DNA from: GCA-2746795 sp964643965
GTDB taxonomy: Bacteria > Chloroflexota > Anaerolineae > Promineifilales > Promineifilaceae
Reading direction: 5' to 3'
Length of the DNA: 26,231 bases
NCBI GenBank assembly: GCA_964643965.1
Contig: CAZXVH010000077.1
Coordinates: 1-26,231 of the forward strand
This document shows, in pieces, positions 1-7,409 of the stretch (its first letter is position 1; every line of letters starts with the position of its first letter). The notes under the pieces were generated by a model. That model saw nothing but the letters and a program-made list of their open reading frames with translations. It had not been told where the DNA came from and did not search any database. A program made the position numbers and the translations under genes.

Positions 1-1230
1 CGTGTACCGGTTGGCTCGCACTTGTTAGGCCGGGTGGTCAACGCCCTCGGTCAGCCGTTGGATGAAAACGGGCCAATGAATGCGCTGGGATGGCGGCCGT
101 TGGAGCAAAAAGCGCCCGGAATCGTCGCCCGGCAGCCAGTAAATCAACCATTGCACACCGGCTTGACAGTCGTTGACGCGCTGGTGCCTGTGGGCCGGGG
201 GCAGCGTGAGTTGATTTTGGGCGACCGGCAAACAGGGAAAACAACAATCGCGGTGGATACGATCCTTAACCAGGCTGACAGCGGTGTAAAATGTATTTAC
301 GTTGCCGTTGGTCAAAAAAAATCAACGACGCTGGGCATTATTGAATTATTGCAGCGCACAGGAGCATTGGCCTACACCATTGTGGTGATGTCCAGCCCGG
401 ATGATCCCACAGCGCTGCGTTATCTGGCGCCGTATGCCGGCTGCACCATGGGCGAAGCCTTGATGGATGAAGGGCATGACGTGTTGATCGTGTACGATGA
501 CTTGAGCAAACATGCGAATGCTTACCGCGAATTAAGCCTGTTATTGCGCCGGCCGCCAGGACGAGAAGCTTATCCGGGTGATATATTTTATTTACACGCC
601 CGGCTCCTGGAGCGGGCGGGCAAGTTCCGCGATGGCACATCGTTAACGGCGCTGCCGATTGTGCAAACGCAGCGGGGTAATGTGGCCGCCTATATCCCCA
701 CCAACCTGATTTCTATTACGGATGGGCAAATTATTCTGGATGCTGATCTTTTTAATCAGGGCATCAAACCGGCCGTTCATGCGGGGCTGTCTGTTTCACG
801 AGTGGGCGGGGCGGCGCAAACGGCCGTTATGAAAAGCGTCGCCGGTCATCTGCGTCTGGAACTGGCCCAATTTGAAGAGGTGGCCCGTTTCGCCCGTTTT
901 GGCGCTGATGTTGACGACGCCACGCGGCAGCAGATTGAACGCGGCCGACGCTTGCAGGCCCTGCTGATCCAGCCACCGCATCAACCCTTGTCACAGCCGG
1001 CCCAACTGCTAATGCTGTTGGCCGCGGCAGAAGGCCAATTGGATGACATGCCGGAAACCGAGATACCCGCCTTCGCCCGGTATTTGCGAGATCAATACCA
1101 CAAACAGTATCCTGAGTTGTGGCGGCGGCTGCAAAAAGGGGACGAACTAGACCCGGTGATACAAACGACGCTGCTGGAGAAAATCGGCCAATTCCGGGCG
1201 CAGTGGCGCGAGAGGCAAAACGATGAATAA
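1..1230 (+). CDS. atpA: F-type ATPase subunit alpha, 5'-truncated by the window edge (N-ATPase-like)
   Basis: This is the regulatory, nucleotide-binding alpha subunit of the F1 head of a rotary ATPase. The reading frame is open from base 1 and matches the family before the first in-frame start at 22, so roughly the first 100 residues lie outside the window. The Walker A motif GDRQTGKT is at bases 220-243 and the arginine-finger segment SVSRVGG is near base 799. The C-terminal helical domain is complete. The stop overlaps the next gene by 8 bases. Only a small PII-like gene and the gamma gene follow before a terminator, and the usual downstream beta and epsilon genes are absent. This fits the N-ATPase order, in which beta and epsilon come first. 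The N-ATPase assignment is inference; the alpha identity is firm. Confidence 0.95.
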   Translation, partial: RVPVGSHLLGRVVNALGQPLDENGPMNALGWRPLEQKAPGIVARQPVNQPLHTGLTVVDALVPVGRGQRELILGDRQTGKTTIAVDTILNQADSGVKCIYVAVGQKKSTTLGIIELLQRTGALAYTIVVMSSPDDPTALRYLAPYAGCTMGEALMDEGHDVLIVYDDLSKHANAYRELSLLLRRPPGREAYPGDIFYLHARLLERAGKFRDGTSLTALPIVQTQRGNVAAYIPTNLISITDGQIILDADLFNQGIKPAVHAGLSVSRVGGAAQTAVMKSVAGHLRLELAQFEEVARFARFGADVDDATRQQIERGRRLQALLIQPPHQPLSQPAQLLMLLAAAEGQLDDMPETEIPAFARYLRDQYHKQYPELWRRLQKGDELDPVIQTTLLEKIGQFRAQWRERQNDE

Positions 1231-1549
1231 AATGATCATGGCCGTCATTCCTCAGGATGAAGCCAGGCAGGTGATGGATCAGCTGGTGATAGCCGGGCAT
1301 ACAACAACGTTCACAACCGGCCGGGGCGGCGTCTTGCGCCAGGCGCAGCAAATGTTATTCATCGCTGTGGCGGAGGCGGATTTGCCCGGCGTGTTGACCC
1401 TCATTCGGGAAAACTGCCACGCGCACATTCAGATCAAAGAAACGGCCGTTCCCAACGCGCAGACCACTCCCCAAGAGACGCCGGCCACGGCTGAAGTTGG
1501 CGGCGCGGTGATTTTTGTCTGGGATTTGGCTCATTTTGAAGTGATATAG
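1223..1549 (+). CDS. PII-like protein of the DarA/PstA (cyclic-di-AMP receptor, DUF970) family
   Basis: The 108-residue protein has the two-part layout of the DarA/PstA family. The N-terminal half has the ferredoxin-like PII core (an MIMAVIPQDEA strand and helix, then a glycine turn GRGGVL and a strand near residues 44-49). A Pro/Thr-rich loop follows near residues 75-88. The family's C-terminal signature VGGAVIFVWDLAHFE closes the protein. Known members are trimers that bind cyclic-di-AMP. The usual pocket segment GGFLxxGNTT reads GGVLRQAQQM here, so the ligand may differ or be absent. It overlaps atpA by 8 bases and ends 8 bases before atpG, so it is very likely co-translated with the ATPase. 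Family assignment is good; a role in controlling the ATPase is inference. Confidence 0.8.
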   Translation: MNKMIMAVIPQDEARQVMDQLVIAGHTTTFTTGRGGVLRQAQQMLFIAVAEADLPGVLTLIRENCHAHIQIKETAVPNAQTTPQETPATAEVGGAVIFVWDLAHFEVI

Positions 1550-1557
1550 GTTAAACG

Positions 1558-2442
1558 ATGGAAGAAATCGAACGGGCACAAGAGCGTTTGCAGCATATTC
1601 GCAGCGTGGAACCAATTTTGGACGCGCTGCGGATGATTGCCCTGGGGAGCTGGCAAAAGGCGACGAAACAGCAGGCAGTGAGTCAAGCGTACAGCGACCG
1701 TCTGCTGGCTGTGCTGCCGTGGCTGCTGCCCCACCTGCCGCAGCCGGGGTGGCAGGCTGACAAACAATCTGTGCGGCGCGTTGTGGTCGTTGTCGGCAGC
1801 GAGCGAGGCTTGTGCGGCCGTTTCAATATGGATATCGCTGCCTACGCCAATGAATATCTTGCCGGTCGGGAGGCGCAGGGCGAGTCGGTGACGCTGGCGG
1901 CGTTGGGCAGCCGCGTCATTCGTTTGTTGGTTGGGGGAGAACGGCCGTTAGCCTGGTCCCAAGCGCTGTCGGCCACAACCCTGCCGCCGCTCTCTTCCGC
2001 TTTTTCACTTACCCAACAATGGTTGGCGCAGTTCGAGGAAAACGAAATTGACGCCGTTACTTGTGTGCATAATGTGTATACCGGCATGGGCAGCTACCGG
2101 TCTACCGTGACGCCGCTTTTGCCGCCACCGCTGCCAGAGAAACGGCCGTTAGCCGATACGTGGCCGCCGCCCATCATCGAAACGAACCCGGTGACCCTCT
2201 ATACCCAAATCGTACAGCAGTGGACGGCAGTCCGCTATTACCAGCTGCTGCTGCAATCAACGATGGCCGAGCAATCTGTTCGTTATCAATTGATGGAGTC
2301 GGCCGGACAAAATACAGAGCGGCTGCTCGATGAATTATCCGCAGTGGTGCAGGCAGCCCGCCAGCAGACGATCACGCGCGAGATGCAAGCGTTGGCTGTG
2401 GGAGCTGGTCTGCTTGACGATCATGAGGTGCGTAATATATGA
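1558..2442 (+). CDS. atpG: F-type ATPase subunit gamma
   Basis: The 294-residue protein is the central rotor stalk of F1. The N-terminal helix (QERLQHIRSVEPILDALRMI) and the C-terminal helix (NTERLLDELSAVVQAARQQ, then ITREMQAL) are the two halves of the gamma coiled coil, with the Rossmann-like middle domain between them (VVVVVGSERGLCGRFN near residues 75-90). The sequence is divergent from housekeeping gamma subunits, as expected for the alternative ATPase class. It is the last gene of the operon: a hairpin and T-run follow within about 80 bases. No delta subunit gene is seen here. The start 8 bases after the PII-like gene has only a weak Shine-Dalgarno sequence, so translational coupling is likely. 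Confidence 0.92.
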   Translation: MEEIERAQERLQHIRSVEPILDALRMIALGSWQKATKQQAVSQAYSDRLLAVLPWLLPHLPQPGWQADKQSVRRVVVVVGSERGLCGRFNMDIAAYANEYLAGREAQGESVTLAALGSRVIRLLVGGERPLAWSQALSATTLPPLSSAFSLTQQWLAQFEENEIDAVTCVHNVYTGMGSYRSTVTPLLPPPLPEKRPLADTWPPPIIETNPVTLYTQIVQQWTAVRYYQLLLQSTMAEQSVRYQLMESAGQNTERLLDELSAVVQAARQQTITREMQALAVGAGLLDDHEVRNI

Positions 2443-2501
2443 ATATGGAAATGAGTGACTTAACTCTTGAGCATGACAGAAACCATCATCAAATGTTGAG
2501 A

Positions 2502-2528
2502 AGCCCCTCGCAGCGGCTCTTTTTTGTT
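2502..2528 (+). terminator. Rho-independent terminator after atpG
   Basis: A short GC stem (AGCC pairing with GGCT around a small loop) is followed by a run of six T at 2520-2525. It sits about 60 bases after the atpG stop and before the next gene's ribosome binding site. The stem is only four to five pairs, so it is a modest terminator. Confidence 0.55.
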
Positions 2529-2608
2529 GAGACGAAGATCAACATCTCGCCGACGACAGGCCAACTGGTTTCTGGTACACTACATCAATTAAAAATGGAG
2601 GTCATGAT

Positions 2609-3769
2609 ATGAGCATTTTGACACGAGAAGATTTAAAGAAACTTTATCAGGAAAGAGAAGGCAATTGCGTTTCCATTTATATGCCTACTCAGCCCCAGAT
2701 TACAGAAACCGATCAAGGGCGAATTCAGCTAAGGAATCTATTGGCAGAGGCGGAAAAGCGGCTGCTGGCAGCGGGGCTGCGCGTGCCCGATGCCCAAAAA
2801 TTATTAGAACCAGCGCAGAAATTTTTATGGGATAAGCTTTTCTGGCGACATCAGGATGAAGGACTGGCGTTGTTCCTTTCAACGGAAACATTTTACTCTT
2901 ATCATCTTCCCTATGACTTCGAGGCGCAAGTCGTCATTGCCGACCGCTTTCACATCAAGCCCTTACTGCCCCTGTTAGCCGACGATGGACAATTCTTTAT
3001 TCTGGCGCTCAGCCAAAACCAGGCCAGGCTGCTGCAAGGCACACGCCACAGCATCCAGGTTGTAGATGAGGCAGAAATACCTGCCAGCCTGGCTGAAACC
3101 ATGGTGGCTGACGGGCCGGAAAAACAGCTTCAGTTCCATACCAGTTCTGGTTCGCCGGGCAGTGGCAAACGTGCGGCCATCTTTCATGGGCATGACGCTG
3201 CGGGCAAATTATCCCGTACAAATATCCGACGCTATTTCCGGCAGATAGACAAAGGCTTGTCAGCCTGGCTGGCAAACGAACACGCTCCTTTGTTGTTAGC
3301 GGGCGTTGACTCCCTGTTTCCTCTTTACAAAGAAGTGAACAGCTACCCCCATCTGGTTGATAAAGGCATAGGCGGTAATCCTGAAGAGCTGCGGGCGGAA
3401 GAGTTAGGGAGGCGGGGTTGGGCTATCGTGGAACCGCTGTTTCATAAGGCGCGCCAACAAGCAACATCGCAATATCAACAACTAATGGGAAGCGCGAATG
3501 AGAGAGCGTCCAATGATTCCTCTCAAATCATTGAAGCTGCTTTTTACGGCCGCGTCGAAACCTTGTTTGTGGCGCTAAGCCAGCGGTTGTGGGGGCGCTT
3601 TGATCCGGAAACGGGCACGGTTGAACTGCATCAGGAGCAGCAGAGCGGCGATGACGACTTACTCAATACGGTCGCCATACAGACGATGATCAACGGTGGC
3701 ACTGTTTACGCCGTGCCCCTGGAGGAAATGCCTGACCAGACTGTATTAGCCGCCGTTTACCGTTATTGA
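2609..3769 (+). CDS. baeRF-type (bacterial archaeo-eukaryotic release factor-like) protein
   Basis: The 386-residue protein starts with SILTREDLKKLYQEREGNCVSIYMPT, the characteristic opening of the baeRF3/baeRF7-like families. It continues through the middle eRF1-like fold (FFILALSQNQARLLQGTRHS) to the C-terminal part ending in LEEMPDQTVLAAVYRY, where proteins of this group normally end. The baeRF families are related to eRF1/Pelota and have been proposed to act on ribosomes under stress; the biochemical role is not established. The start at 2609 is supported by a GGAGG 8 bases upstream. It is a single-gene unit between the ATPase terminator and a UPF0316 gene, in the same stretch as a universal stress protein. 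Length is normal for the family. Confidence 0.75.
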   Translation: MSILTREDLKKLYQEREGNCVSIYMPTQPQITETDQGRIQLRNLLAEAEKRLLAAGLRVPDAQKLLEPAQKFLWDKLFWRHQDEGLALFLSTETFYSYHLPYDFEAQVVIADRFHIKPLLPLLADDGQFFILALSQNQARLLQGTRHSIQVVDEAEIPASLAETMVADGPEKQLQFHTSSGSPGSGKRAAIFHGHDAAGKLSRTNIRRYFRQIDKGLSAWLANEHAPLLLAGVDSLFPLYKEVNSYPHLVDKGIGGNPEELRAEELGRRGWAIVEPLFHKARQQATSQYQQLMGSANERASNDSSQIIEAAFYGRVETLFVALSQRLWGRFDPETGTVELHQEQQSGDDDLLNTVAIQTMINGGTVYAVPLEEMPDQTVLAAVYRY

Positions 3770-3821
3770 CCAGACGAATCTTATCTAACCGCAGAGGACG
3801 CGGAGTTCGTAGAGAAAACAA

Positions 3822-4367
3822 ATGAATATGTTTCAGATACCACCGCTTGACTTGCAAATATTTGCAGGCATGTTGCTCATCTTTTGTTTACGCATCCTCG
3901 ACGTTTCTATGGGCACAATACGCACGATAATGGTTGTGCGTGGGCTGCGTAAATGGGCCGTGCTCATCGGCTTTGTTGAGGTGACGATTTGGGTGGTGGC
4001 CATCAGCCAGGTCATATCTAATTTGAATAATTTGTGGAATGTGCTGGCGTACAGCGGGGGCTTTGCCGCCGGCACATTTGTCGGCATGCACCTGGAAAAC
4101 AGGCTGGCGCTGGGCAATGTCAGTATAGATGTTGTTTCCCTGAAGAAAGGGGCGGAGATTGCCGCGAAAGTGCGCCAGGCGGGTTATGGCGCCACCAAAC
4201 TAACGGCTGAAGGTCATTCTGGCCCCGTATCAATGATTGATATTGTGGCGCCACGTAAGCAAAAGCCGGCCATTCTGGCGTTAATCCGCGAGATTGATCC
4301 GACGGCATTTGTGACGGTTGAGGATATGCGACGGGTGGATCGGGGCTACGGCCGTTTAGCCAAGTAG
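3822..4367 (+). CDS. UPF0316 family membrane protein (DUF5698 plus DUF2179)
   Basis: The 181-residue protein has three N-terminal membrane helices (about residues 10-30, 42-65 and 70-92). The family signature LRILDVSMGTIRTIMVVRG lies in the first part, followed by GGFAAGTFVGMHLE. The soluble C-terminal half (about residues 95-175) matches the DUF2179-type domain, containing GYGATKLTAEG and a final alpha/beta segment. The family is widespread but its function is unknown. The gene stands alone, with 52 bases before it and 60 after. No strong ribosome binding site is seen upstream of the chosen ATG; ATG at 3828 is an alternative. Confidence 0.8.
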   Translation: MNMFQIPPLDLQIFAGMLLIFCLRILDVSMGTIRTIMVVRGLRKWAVLIGFVEVTIWVVAISQVISNLNNLWNVLAYSGGFAAGTFVGMHLENRLALGNVSIDVVSLKKGAEIAAKVRQAGYGATKLTAEGHSGPVSMIDIVAPRKQKPAILALIREIDPTAFVTVEDMRRVDRGYGRLAK

Positions 4368-4427
4368 CCTTCTCGTCTTCTCGTGAACTGCCTATCATTA
4401 AGTTAGAAAATAACCGGAGATTGAATC

Positions 4428-4853
4428 ATGTACAAAACAATTTTAGTCCCGTTAGACGGCTCCAAGCGAGCCGAGGCGATTTTGCCTCATGCTGAAGAAA
4501 TGGCGCGCCGCTTTTCAGCCAAAATTGTGTTCATGCAAGTCGTGGAATACCATACCATTTCAGAACTAAACATCCCTGAATTTGCGCAGCATACAGAGAA
4601 AGCCAGCTTTTATCTGAAGATGCGCAGCGGTGAATTTAGCCAGAAAGGTATTGAAACCAAAAATCTCATTGAACTCGGTCCCGTTGTCAACACTATTATC
4701 AATGTAGCTGCCCGAGAAGAGGCTGATCTGATTGCTATGGCCAGCCACGGCCGAACTGGATTATCTCGCGTATTTTATGGCAGTGTGGCCGCCGGTGTTT
4801 TGCAACAAGTAGATCGGCCCCTGCTGCTGGTCCGTTCGCAAAGACATGCCTGA
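4428..4853 (+). CDS. Universal stress protein (UspA family)
   Basis: The 141-residue single-domain protein begins MYKTILVPLDGSKRAEAILPHAEEMA, the first strand and helix of the Usp fold. It ends with the nucleotide-binding signature ASHGRTGLSRVFYGS followed by PLLLVR. The consensus is G-2x-G-9x-G-S/T. Here the first glycine is alanine, a common variant, and the rest is intact, so ATP binding is plausible. The start has a GGAG about 9 bases upstream. It lies between the UPF0316 gene and a decayed gene, with no clear operon partner, though the two-component system begins about 210 bases later. Confidence 0.9.
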   Translation: MYKTILVPLDGSKRAEAILPHAEEMARRFSAKIVFMQVVEYHTISELNIPEFAQHTEKASFYLKMRSGEFSQKGIETKNLIELGPVVNTIINVAAREEADLIAMASHGRTGLSRVFYGSVAAGVLQQVDRPLLLVRSQRHA

Positions 4854-4918
4854 GAATAATTGCCGGGAATTTTAACGAACTGGGCGCAAGTTACTGGAGA
4901 TGAGGAAATGGAGGCGAG

Positions 4919-5030
4919 ATGAAATATGTTTACGGCCCAGTACCTTCCAGTTGAGGCCATCAGCGCCATCATCGCCAAACGCCAGAAAGCCTTGACAGAT
5001 GAAACAAACGAACAACTTCGGCTATACTAG
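4919..5030 (+). pseudogene. Remnant resembling the start of a radical SAM gene
   Basis: An ATG at 4919 with an upstream purine-rich site (GGAGG at 4910-4914) opens a 12-codon frame reading MKYVYGPVPSS and then a stop at 4952. MKYVYGPVPS is, as I recall it, the typical N-terminus of a radical SAM family whose next residues are RRLG and, further on, the CxxxCxxC cluster motif. None of that follows. From base 4950 a different frame is open to the TAG at 5028, reading VEAISAIIAKRQKALTDETNEQL, which could be the gene's old C-terminus. The simplest reading is a large internal deletion that fused the two ends out of frame. The family memory is not verified and the piece is very short. Confidence 0.4.
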
Positions 5031-5065
5031 TGGGGGTAGGCTGACTTTAGGAAAATATAAGAAAC

Positions 5066-5833
5066 ATGAATCTGGAACCGGAATTAAATAGTGACGAATC
5101 AGGAGGAGATCGTCTACGCACCGAAACGCTGGCTCTCTTATCCCATGAATTGAGTACCCCTCTGGCGGCCATAAAAGGGTATGTCACCGCCATGCTTTTA
5201 GAAGAGGTGACCTGGTCTGAAGAAAAACGGCGCCAATTCCTGCAACTTATCGTGGAAGAAGTAGATGATTTACAGGCGATGATCCGCCAGATTCTGGACA
5301 CAACTCGTATTGAATCCGGATTGTTAAACCTTGAACTGCAACCGTTGCGCCTGTCGCGCCTGGCGCAAGAAATAACTCAGGAGATGCAGCAGCGCACAAC
5401 AGCCCACAATTTTGTGTTAGACTTTCCCGCCGCATTTCCTTTGATAGATGGCGATCCACGTCGTCTCAAACAAGTTTTCCGCAATATACTCGATAATGCC
5501 ATGAAGTATGCCCCAGATGGTGGGCTGATCATCATTCGCGGTGTGGCGCGCCCTAAAGATGTGGTCATCAGCATCGCCGACCAGGGGGTGGGCATTTCGC
5601 CTGAGGATATGATCCCGTTGTTCGATAAATATTTCCGGGCGCGGTCTGACGACGGCCGTTACATACCAGGCACCGGTTTAGGGCTGCCTCTGTCCCGTAC
5701 GATTATTGAAGCGCATAACGGCCGTATCTGGGCCGAAAGCCAAATAGGCGAAGGCACCACCATGCACTTCTCGCTGCCCCGCCAGGGGCTTAGTACAGAC
5801 AGAGAAACCGCAATAGATAGAGATCCCTTATGA
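5066..5833 (+). CDS. Soluble sensor histidine kinase without a sensor domain
   Basis: The 255-residue protein consists almost only of the HisKA dimerisation domain (about residues 17-85, phospho-acceptor His27 in SHELSTP) and the HATPase_c domain (about residues 128-240). The latter has an N-box around Asn140/Asn144, a G1 box DQGVG at 172-176 and a G2 box GTGLGL at 202-207. It has no membrane helix, PAS or GAF domain, so it must sense something internal or work with a partner. An in-frame stop at 5048 rules out a longer N-terminus. It overlaps the response regulator gene by 4 bases (ATGA), so the two form an operon. The start has a poor Shine-Dalgarno sequence. Confidence 0.9.
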   Translation: MNLEPELNSDESGGDRLRTETLALLSHELSTPLAAIKGYVTAMLLEEVTWSEEKRRQFLQLIVEEVDDLQAMIRQILDTTRIESGLLNLELQPLRLSRLAQEITQEMQQRTTAHNFVLDFPAAFPLIDGDPRRLKQVFRNILDNAMKYAPDGGLIIIRGVARPKDVVISIADQGVGISPEDMIPLFDKYFRARSDDGRYIPGTGLGLPLSRTIIEAHNGRIWAESQIGEGTTMHFSLPRQGLSTDRETAIDRDPL

Positions 5834-6525
5834 CCATGCCGCTCATCCTCATTGTAGACGACGAACCAAAGTTGGTGCGCCTGGCGCAAGAACTGCTCAC
5901 CGCCACCGGCTTTACCACCCTTTCCGCCAGCAACGGCCAGCAAGCCGTAGAGATGGCCGCCCTGGAACAGCCCGATCTCATCTTGCTCGACATCATGCTC
6001 GCTGGGGAAGTAGACGGATACCATGTCGCTGAACGGGTGCGCCAATTTTCGGCCGTACCCATCATCATGCTCACGGCCAAAGACCAACAAATTGATTTAC
6101 TGCGCGGCTTCGACGTGGGCGCCGACGACTACATCATCAAGCCCTTCGACGCCAAAGAGCTGCTGGCACGCATCCGCGCCGTCCTTAAACGAACACAACA
6201 AACCAACGCCGCTACCGGTGAAGCCGAAATTACCTGTGGTCCACTTCACATTGATTTGGCGCGTTACCGCGTCACCATCGCTGAAAAAAACATCTCCCTC
6301 ACCAAAACTGAATTTAGCCTGCTGCGCGAATTGGCTTTGCACAAAAATCAGGTCATGCTGCACAGCCAACTGCTCAGCGCCGTGTGGGGCCCAGAATATC
6401 AGGATGATTTGGATTATTTACGCGCCTATATTCGCTATCTGCGCCGCAAACTGGAACCCGATCCGGCCAACCCGCAGTACCTCGTCACCCATACCGGCGT
6501 TGGTTATATGCTCACCTGTCCCTGA
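5830..6525 (+). CDS. OmpR/PhoB-type response regulator
   Basis: The 231-residue protein has an N-terminal receiver domain (about residues 1-122) with acidic residues Asp10/Asp11, phospho-acceptor Asp54 in LLLDIML, Thr82 and Lys104 in IIKPFD. It has a C-terminal winged-helix DNA-binding domain (about residues 135-231, with LTKTEFSLLRELALHKNQV and the wing segment YLVTHTGVGYML). It is translationally coupled to the histidine kinase gene by an ATGA overlap and is its evident partner. A stem-loop follows the stop. Its targets cannot be told from the sequence; the unknown gene at 6685 is the nearest candidate. Confidence 0.95.
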   Translation: MTMPLILIVDDEPKLVRLAQELLTATGFTTLSASNGQQAVEMAALEQPDLILLDIMLAGEVDGYHVAERVRQFSAVPIIMLTAKDQQIDLLRGFDVGADDYIIKPFDAKELLARIRAVLKRTQQTNAATGEAEITCGPLHIDLARYRVTIAEKNISLTKTEFSLLRELALHKNQVMLHSQLLSAVWGPEYQDDLDYLRAYIRYLRRKLEPDPANPQYLVTHTGVGYMLTCP

Positions 6526-6531
6526 GCCATC

Positions 6532-6564
6532 AGAGTGGTTAATTCTTAAAGATTGAACCACTCT
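6532..6564 (+). terminator. Inverted repeat after the two-component operon
   Basis: Perfect 9-base arms, AGAGTGGTT at 6532-6540 and AACCACTCT at 6556-6564, enclose a 15-base loop, starting 7 bases after the regulator stop. There is no T-run immediately after the stem, only T-rich sequence from about 6572. It may be a terminator, or a binding site for the regulator encoded just upstream. Confidence 0.45.
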
Positions 6565-6684
6565 CACGACCTTTCCCCATTTTTTCATCCCTTTTTCATA
6601 CCATTGCTATGCCTTTCTATGCGTTTTTCATTCGTGGCATGGTAAGGTGTAACTGTGCAGAGATACTCTGCCGGGAGAAATAGT

Positions 6685-7236
6685 ATGGTAGACCTATGCG
6701 AAGAAAAGCAGCAGGACTTTATCAACTTGAACATGATGGAGTTGCAAGAAATTGCCGCAGTCCTCTGCGCCAATGCCCTGGAACGTGTCCGGGAAACGGC
6801 CGTTTACACCACACAAGAAATGGATTGGGCAGGATGGCTGCAAGAGCCACACTGTCTACAGCGATTTAAAATCGAGCTGGCGCAGGGCATGGCGAGTTTG
6901 CTGGCAGCGCATGATGACCGCGTCCTGGCCGCTTATCTTTTCGACGAAACCGCCAACACCTTTGTGCCAACAGCAACCGCTCCTCTGGCAGCGGCGGCCA
7001 CTCATCTGCTATTCCTGGTGAGCAGGCGCTCTGCTGCCCTCTACGTATTAGCAGACGCTTTGGATAAGGCGTTGGTGCGTGAATTAAATAAGCTGTCTAC
7101 GTCAATATTAAACCAGGATGAATCGCTAGTTAACCCCCTCTTCATCACAAAGGCCGATGTGGCAGAAGGCAAAGGATATGCCGTGCTGCTCTCCTCAGCC
7201 CTGGCGCCGCCCCGTACAATCTGGCAGCGAGATTGA
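6685..7236 (+). CDS. Hypothetical protein, unknown family
   Basis: The frame is open from an ATG at 6655, but ATG 6685 is preferred because GGGAG lies 7 bases before it, giving 183 residues. The protein is probably cytoplasmic: there is no signal peptide and no convincing membrane helix, although an Ala/Leu-rich stretch (APLAAAATHLLFLV) lies in the middle. The N-terminal part is acidic and helical. The composition and the use of TAV (an ACGGCCGTT site) resemble neighbouring genes, so it looks native. I do not recognise a domain. It lies about 160 bases after the response regulator and could be its target. Coding status is likely; function unknown. Confidence 0.6.
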   Translation: MVDLCEEKQQDFINLNMMELQEIAAVLCANALERVRETAVYTTQEMDWAGWLQEPHCLQRFKIELAQGMASLLAAHDDRVLAAYLFDETANTFVPTATAPLAAAATHLLFLVSRRSAALYVLADALDKALVRELNKLSTSILNQDESLVNPLFITKADVAEGKGYAVLLSSALAPPRTIWQRD

Positions 7237-7409
7237 GTAACACGGGCCACCCGAAATTGACATAATAGCCCCGTTTGGCGTTCAGGCTGACTAAGGGTGG
7301 AGCCTGCGCCATAAAATAAAATGATTCAGGGCGGCCGTTTTTGCGGTTTGCGCTGGTAAACGTCAACTATTGCAGTGCGTGCTACAAATCTTATTTACAC
7401 AGAGAAAAA

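Noticed and set aside
3788..3814. Imperfect GCAGAG/GCGGAG/GTAGAG units before the UPF0316 gene
   Set aside because: It is a short, degenerate stretch that could be the trace of a dispersed repeat but is too weak to support.
4994..5028. TTGACA and TATACT as a promoter for the kinase operon
   Set aside because: Both hexamers are good, but the spacer is about 25 bases, too long for a normal sigma-70 promoter.
7256..7284. TTGACA upstream of the diaminopropionate lyase gene as a promoter
   Set aside because: No acceptable -10 box lies 16-18 bases downstream.
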